A stretch of 10,400 nucleotides of DNA, taken from contig DATMZG010000068.1 in assembly GCA_035560415.1 (NCBI GenBank), positions 1-10,400 on the forward strand, given 5' to 3'. Position 1 is the stretch's first letter; each line of letters opens with the position of its first letter. This DNA comes from DATMXT01 sp035560415. Its GTDB lineage: Bacteria > Bacillota > Clostridia > Oscillospirales > Feifaniaceae. The position numbers were made by a program, and so were the translations under genes. The notes beneath the pieces were generated by a model. That model did no database searches. It had not been told where the DNA came from and saw nothing but the letters and a program-made list of their open reading frames with translations. Of the stretch, positions 7,544 to 10,400 are shown piece after piece.

Positions 7544-8358
7544 GAGATAAACCCCGAAAGGGAGGCGACAAAGTAGATGAGCGGAGCGACTAAGGCAAAG
7601 CTGTCGAACCGGTCGTACATGCCGCCGTGCCCCGGAATGAGATTGCTGTAATCCTTCACGCCGTAAGCCCTTTTGACGGCGGAGGCCAGAAGGTCGCCAA
7701 ACTGGGCGACAATCGAAACCAAAACCCCAAGCGCCGTGATGACGGTGTAGCTGACAGCCGGCCCAAACCGCGTGTTGATGACAAAACCTGCCGCGGCAAA
7801 GACCGCCGCGGTGCAGACGACTGAGCCGACGCACCCCTCGACCGTCTTGTTGGGGGAGACGGCCGAGCCCAGCTTATGCTTTCCAAACAGCCGCCCCGAA
7901 ACCTGGGCCATGGTGTCCGACACCCAGACCCCGACAAAGGTCAGTATGAGATAGTAGAGCCCGTTTTCAAGCTGCCGCGACATGACGGCGCTGCCGATGA
8001 AGACCGGCAGCATGACTGAGAAAGCCCCGCAGTGGACGGCGTTTGCGAGCTTCATCGTGTCAAAGTGCAGAATGTACAGCACGATGACCATGAGCAGGTA
8101 GACATAGACGACAACCGGCACGACCCCGGGCAGATAGACCGGCAAAAAAGGATAGGCGCCCGCAAAGACCAGCGCAATCGGCATATAGAGCTTGCTTTCG
8201 GCGCTGCCCGTGACGTGCAAGGCGTCGTAGACGCAGCCCACCGACACGGCGGCAATTGCAAAGCTCAGCACCGGCGTGTCCGAGAAGTAGAAGACCGGCA
8301 GCATGAGGGCAAAGTATGCGGCGCCCGAGAGAAAGCGCGGGGACAGGAGTTTTTTCAT
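7540..8358 (-). CDS. cdsA: Phosphatidate cytidylyltransferase (CDP-diglyceride synthase)
   Basis: CdsA joins phosphatidic acid and CTP to make CDP-diacylglycerol, the precursor of phosphatidylglycerol and related phospholipids, in the cytoplasmic membrane. The protein has 272 aa with several hydrophobic segments (for example about 10-45, 58-98, 110-126, 133-147, 176-194, 203-218 and 254-271). Family motifs are clear: D148 in WVSDTMAQ, FGKHKL (158-163), SPNKTVEG (168-175), and the C-terminal signature from S226 to D252 with KR, KD, and PGHGGMYDRFD. A GTG lies one codon before the chosen ATG; the weak GAAGTGA ribosome binding site is 4 nt from the GTG and 7 nt from the ATG, so the ATG is preferred but not certain. 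The gene starts 7 bp after uppS and its TGA overlaps the dxr ATG. Confidence 0.95.
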   Translation of the reverse strand: MKKLLSPRFLSGAAYFALMLPVFYFSDTPVLSFAIAAVSVGCVYDALHVTGSAESKLYMPIALVFAGAYPFLPVYLPGVVPVVVYVYLLMVIVLYILHFDTMKLANAVHCGAFSVMLPVFIGSAVMSRQLENGLYYLILTFVGVWVSDTMAQVSGRLFGKHKLGSAVSPNKTVEGCVGSVVCTAAVFAAAGFVINTRFGPAVSYTVITALGVLVSIVAQFGDLLASAVKRAYGVKDYSNLIPGHGGMYDRFDSFALVAPLIYFVASLSGFIS

Positions 8359-8365
8359 CACTTCG

Positions 8366-9076
8366 TCACTTCTTCACGCCGCCGTAACGCCTGTCGCGGC
8401 ACTGGAAGTCGGCGACGGCGCCAAGCAGCTCCTCTTTTGAAAAATCGGGCCAGAGGGAATCTGAAAAAACCAGCTCGCTGTATGAGCACTGCCAGAGCAT
8501 GAAGCCCGAAAGCCGGTACTCCCCCGAAGTCCGGATGATGAGCTCGGGGTCAGGCTGGCCGGCCGTGTAGAGGTTTTGCGCAATGTCCTCCTCGGCGACG
8601 GGGCCGCCCTTTAGGGCAAACGCGCGGTTGGCCGCCCGCACAAGCTCCTCCCTGCCCCCGTAGTTGATGGCGATGTTGGCCTGCAGGGCGTCGGCGCCGG
8701 GATTCATACTTGTCACTTCGGCAATGAGCTCCCCGAGTTCGGTACCGGCGAATATCCCGGTGTCCCCGAGGATGTTGATGTGGATGTTGCGGCTCAGAAG
8801 CTCTTTTTTGGCGTTTAGCAGATAGTCGCGAAACAGGTGCATGATGGCCGACACCTCTTCGGGCGGCCGCTTCCAGTTCTCGGTTGAGAAGGCGTAGACC
8901 GTGAGGTATCTGACCCCGAGCTCCTGACAGAACAGCGCGATTTCCTGAAACTTTTTGGCCCCTTCAATGTGGCCGGCCTGCCGCGGCAGTCCGCGGCGGG
9001 CGGCCCATCTCCCGTTGCCGTCCATGATAATGGCGATATGAGCCGGAATCCGGCTCATATCAACGTTTGACGTCAT
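8366..9076 (-). CDS. uppS: Undecaprenyl diphosphate synthase (cis-prenyltransferase)
   Basis: UppS condenses eight IPP units onto farnesyl diphosphate to give the C55 carrier lipid used for peptidoglycan and other surface polymers. The protein has 236 aa. The catalytic Asp is D19 in IIMDGNGRWA (16-25). Further conserved blocks are FSTENW (63-68), INYGGREE (137-144), the diphosphate-binding RTSGEYRLSGF (182-192) and ELVFSDSLWPDF (201-212). The ATG at 9076 overlaps the frr stop as ATGA. GAGG is close to it and AAGGAG is 11-12 nt upstream inside frr, so coupled initiation is likely. A second in-frame ATG (codon 7, 9058) would also leave a full domain, but it lies in the left arm of a perfect hairpin spanning codons 6-14 and has no ribosome binding site of its own. 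IPP supplied through the DXR and IspG pathway feeds this enzyme. Confidence 0.97.
   Translation of the reverse strand: MTSNVDMSRIPAHIAIIMDGNGRWAARRGLPRQAGHIEGAKKFQEIALFCQELGVRYLTVYAFSTENWKRPPEEVSAIMHLFRDYLLNAKKELLSRNIHINILGDTGIFAGTELGELIAEVTSMNPGADALQANIAINYGGREELVRAANRAFALKGGPVAEEDIAQNLYTAGQPDPELIIRTSGEYRLSGFMLWQCSYSELVFSDSLWPDFSKEELLGAVADFQCRDRRYGGVKK
9035..9061 (-). repeat. Perfect 12-bp hairpin in the first codons of uppS
   Basis: The minus strand has GATATGAGCCGG, the loop ATT, then CCGGCTCATATC: 12 uninterrupted pairs (13 counting the A/T that flank the central base). It spans uppS codons 6-14, starting 15 nt after the start-codon A. No T-tract follows, so it is not an intrinsic terminator. 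Its place near the ribosome's initiation footprint makes an effect on uppS translation possible, which is inference. Confidence 0.9.
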
Positions 9077-9627
9077 ACCTCGAGAATCTCCTTCTCCTTG
9101 GCGGTGACCGCTTCGTCCACCTTTTTTATGAATTTGTCGGTCATCTCCTGCATGTCCTTCTCGGCGGACTTGAGGTCGTCCTCAGTGATTTCCGACTTCT
9201 TCTTTTGCTCTTTGAACTTCTCCACGGCGTCCCGGCGGATGTTGCGAATGGCCACCTTGGTGTCCTCGCCCGACTTGCGAATCTGCTTGGCGAGGGCCAG
9301 TCTGCGCTCCTCGGTGAGGGGCGGGAAAATGAGCCGGATGGCATTTCCGTCATTTTGGGGGTTGATGCCGATGTCGGAGGCCAGAATGGCCTTTTCAATG
9401 CCCTTCATGGCGCTCTTGTCATAAGGGGTGATGGAGAGGGTGCGGGCCTCTGTGACCGAAATGGAGGCCATCTGGTTGATGGGGGTCGCAGAGCCGTAAT
9501 AATCGACCGTCAGCTTATCTAAAACTGCCGGATTCGCCCGCCCCGCGCGAATCGCCTTGAACTCGTCGGCCTGAAAATTCAGCGCCTTTTGCATTTTTGC
9601 CTCGTAAGGGGTGTAAATCTCCTTCAT
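9073..9627 (-). CDS. frr: Ribosome recycling factor
   Basis: Frr works with EF-G to split the post-termination ribosome so it can be reused. The protein has 184 aa, the usual family length of about 185. It shows the two-domain pattern: a long N-terminal helix ending in RAGRANP (27-33), the small beta domain with VDYYGSATPINQMA (41-54) and NDGNAIRLIFPPLTEERR (92-109), then the charged C-terminal helices with IRNIRRD (127-133) and many Lys/Glu residues. The ATG at 9627 follows a strong GGGAGG ribosome binding site, 18 bp after pyrH. The stop overlaps the uppS start. frr next to pyrH is a widespread bacterial arrangement. Confidence 0.98.
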   Translation of the reverse strand: MKEIYTPYEAKMQKALNFQADEFKAIRAGRANPAVLDKLTVDYYGSATPINQMASISVTEARTLSITPYDKSAMKGIEKAILASDIGINPQNDGNAIRLIFPPLTEERRLALAKQIRKSGEDTKVAIRNIRRDAVEKFKEQKKKSEITEDDLKSAEKDMQEMTDKFIKKVDEAVTAKEKEILEV

Positions 9628-9636
9628 TTCATAGAT

Positions 9637-9642
9637 CCTCCC
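9637..9642 (-). promoter_or_regulatory. frr ribosome binding site
   Basis: GGGAGG on the minus strand sits in the 18-bp pyrH-frr gap, 9 nt before the frr ATG. A nearer out-of-frame ATG at 9632 opens only a two-codon frame (ATGAAATGA) whose stop overlaps the frr start codon. Confidence 0.8.
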
Positions 9643-9645
9643 TCA

Positions 9646-10359
9646 TTATTCTGATATGGTGGTGCCGATGCGCTCGCCCATGGCCGCCTTGACGATGTTG
9701 TGCGGGTCGCTGATTCCAAAGACGACAATCGGAATGCGGTTGTCCATGCACAGCGAAGTCGCGGTGGTGTCCATGACCCCGAGGCGGCGGTTCAGCACGT
9801 CGAGATAGGTCAGCTCCGGCAGGAACTTTGCCTCCTTGTCGACGGCCGGGTCGGCCGAATAGACGCCGTTGACGGTTTTGGCGAGCAAAATCGCGTCGGC
9901 GTTGATTTCGGCTGCCCGAAGGGCGGCCGCCGTATCGGTCGAGAAGTACGGATTGCCGGTGCCGCCGGCAAAGATGACCACATACCCCTTTTTCAGATGG
10001 GACTCGGCCCTGCCCCTGATGTAGGGCTCGGCAATCTGCCGCATTTCAATGGCGGTCTGAAGCCTCGTCTCAACCCCCATGGACAGCAGTGCGTCGGTCA
10101 GGGCGATGCCGTTGATGACGGTGGCCAGCATGCCCGCGTGGTCGGCCCTCGTGCGGTCCATTTTCTGGGCGCTTCGCCCGCGCCAGAAGTTGCCGCCGCC
10201 GCAGACAATGCCCACCTGTACGCCCATGTCCACAATTTGCCGGATTTCCTCGCAGATTGCGTGTACGGTCTGCTCGTCGACTCCGAAACGGCTCGGCCCC
10301 GCGAGTGACTCCCCGCTGATTTTCAGCAGCACCCGCTTGTATTTCGGTGCGTTTTCCAA
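9646..10359 (-). CDS. pyrH: UMP kinase
   Basis: Bacterial UMP kinase of the amino acid kinase family, converting UMP and ATP to UDP and ADP at the head of UTP, CTP and UDP-sugar supply. The protein has 237 aa, typical for PyrH. Motifs: KISGESLAG (13-21), the phosphate-binding GGGNFWRGR (54-62), DRTRADHAGMLATVING (68-84), and GGTGNPYFSTDTAA (132-145), then KTVNGVYSADP (161-171), which is the ATP-site region with its conserved Asp. The start is TTG at 10359. It yields MENAPKYKRVLLKISGES, in register with family N-termini, and has a GGGGGTG ribosome binding site 5 nt upstream. The ATG at 10373 is out of frame. It is the first gene after the promoter-like TATAAT, so it probably heads this transcript, although rpsB-tsf often lie just upstream in Bacillota and cannot be seen here. 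Confidence 0.97.
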   Translation of the reverse strand: MENAPKYKRVLLKISGESLAGPSRFGVDEQTVHAICEEIRQIVDMGVQVGIVCGGGNFWRGRSAQKMDRTRADHAGMLATVINGIALTDALLSMGVETRLQTAIEMRQIAEPYIRGRAESHLKKGYVVIFAGGTGNPYFSTDTAAALRAAEINADAILLAKTVNGVYSADPAVDKEAKFLPELTYLDVLNRRLGVMDTTATSLCMDNRIPIVVFGISDPHNIVKAAMGERIGTTISE

Positions 10360-10364
10360 ATTAG

Positions 10365-10371
10365 CACCCCC
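10365..10371 (-). promoter_or_regulatory. pyrH ribosome binding site (supports the TTG start)
   Basis: GGGGGTG on the minus strand, 5 nt before the TTG at 10359, is the only purine-rich ribosome binding site in the leader. It supports a non-ATG start for pyrH. Confidence 0.65.
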
Positions 10372-10390
10372 ATAAATTTACTCTTTTAGC

Positions 10391-10396
10391 ATTATA
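10391..10396 (-). promoter_or_regulatory. Putative -10 box upstream of pyrH
   Basis: A perfect TATAAT on the minus strand lies 31 bp before the pyrH start in an AT-rich leader. It would place the transcript start near 10384 with a leader of about 25 nt. The -35 region would lie beyond the right edge, so this is only half a promoter as seen. Confidence 0.5.
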
Positions 10397-10400
10397 CAAT

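Noticed and set aside
7544..7834. N-terminal extension of dxr into cdsA
   Set aside because: The added residues are an Arg/His-rich out-of-frame reading of cdsA. The family N-terminus begins at the ATG at 7543.
9035..9061. uppS hairpin as an intrinsic terminator
   Set aside because: No run of T follows on the minus strand, and it lies inside a conserved coding sequence of an operon that continues for eight kilobases.
9624..9632. Two-codon frame ATGAAATGA overlapping the frr start
   Set aside because: Probably a by-product of the local sequence. The ribosome binding site is better spaced for the frr ATG, and so small a frame cannot be supported as a gene.
1..10400. A new multigene system, mobile element or defence island
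   Set aside because: All eight genes are recognised core genes in a known Bacillota order, with no foreign-looking gene, transposase, att-like repeat or unassigned stretch longer than 66 bp.

Overview
The window is a single leftward (minus-strand) housekeeping operon from a Gram-positive bacterium, read from right to left: pyrH, frr, uppS, cdsA, dxr, rseP, ispG, polC. The PolC-type replicase (exonuclease embedded in a PHP domain, DIDLNF polymerase motif) together with the gene order points to Bacillota. GC-rich coding sequence flanked by short AT-rich spacers, ispG lying between rseP and polC, and no proS suggest a GC-rich member of the Clostridia. That lineage is an inference from gene content; no 16S or other taxonomic marker is present.

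Layout. 10360-10400 is an AT-rich leader with a TATAAT box and the pyrH ribosome binding site. pyrH and frr (10359-9073) make UMP kinase and ribosome recycling factor. uppS, cdsA, dxr, rseP and ispG (9076-4268) form an envelope and isoprenoid block. polC (4287-67) is the replicative DNA polymerase. 1-66 is AT-rich and holds a near-consensus leftward promoter that should drive whatever lies beyond the left edge, by synteny perhaps rimP-nusA. The genes are packed tightly: frr/uppS and cdsA/dxr share ATGA stop-start junctions, dxr/rseP and ispG/polC overlap by 16-20 bp, and the other gaps are 18 bp or less, so translational coupling is likely throughout.

How the genes work together. DXR and IspG catalyse two steps of the MEP pathway to IPP/DMAPP. 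UppS builds undecaprenyl diphosphate from these for cell-wall synthesis. CdsA makes CDP-diacylglycerol for phospholipids. RseP is the intramembrane site-2 protease of envelope signalling and peptide clearance. PyrH supplies UDP for nucleotide and UDP-sugar pools, Frr recycles ribosomes, and PolC copies the chromosome.

I see no mobile element, CRISPR array, tRNA, rRNA, toxin, defence gene or new multigene system. The least expected signals are sequence-level structures inside coding regions: a perfect 12-bp hairpin in the first codons of uppS, an 11-bp inverted repeat in an A/T-ending-codon patch of ispG, and a 20-bp perfect palindrome in polC. Starts for dxr, rseP, ispG, polC and cdsA were set shorter than the longest possible reading frames, from ribosome binding sites and family N-termini.
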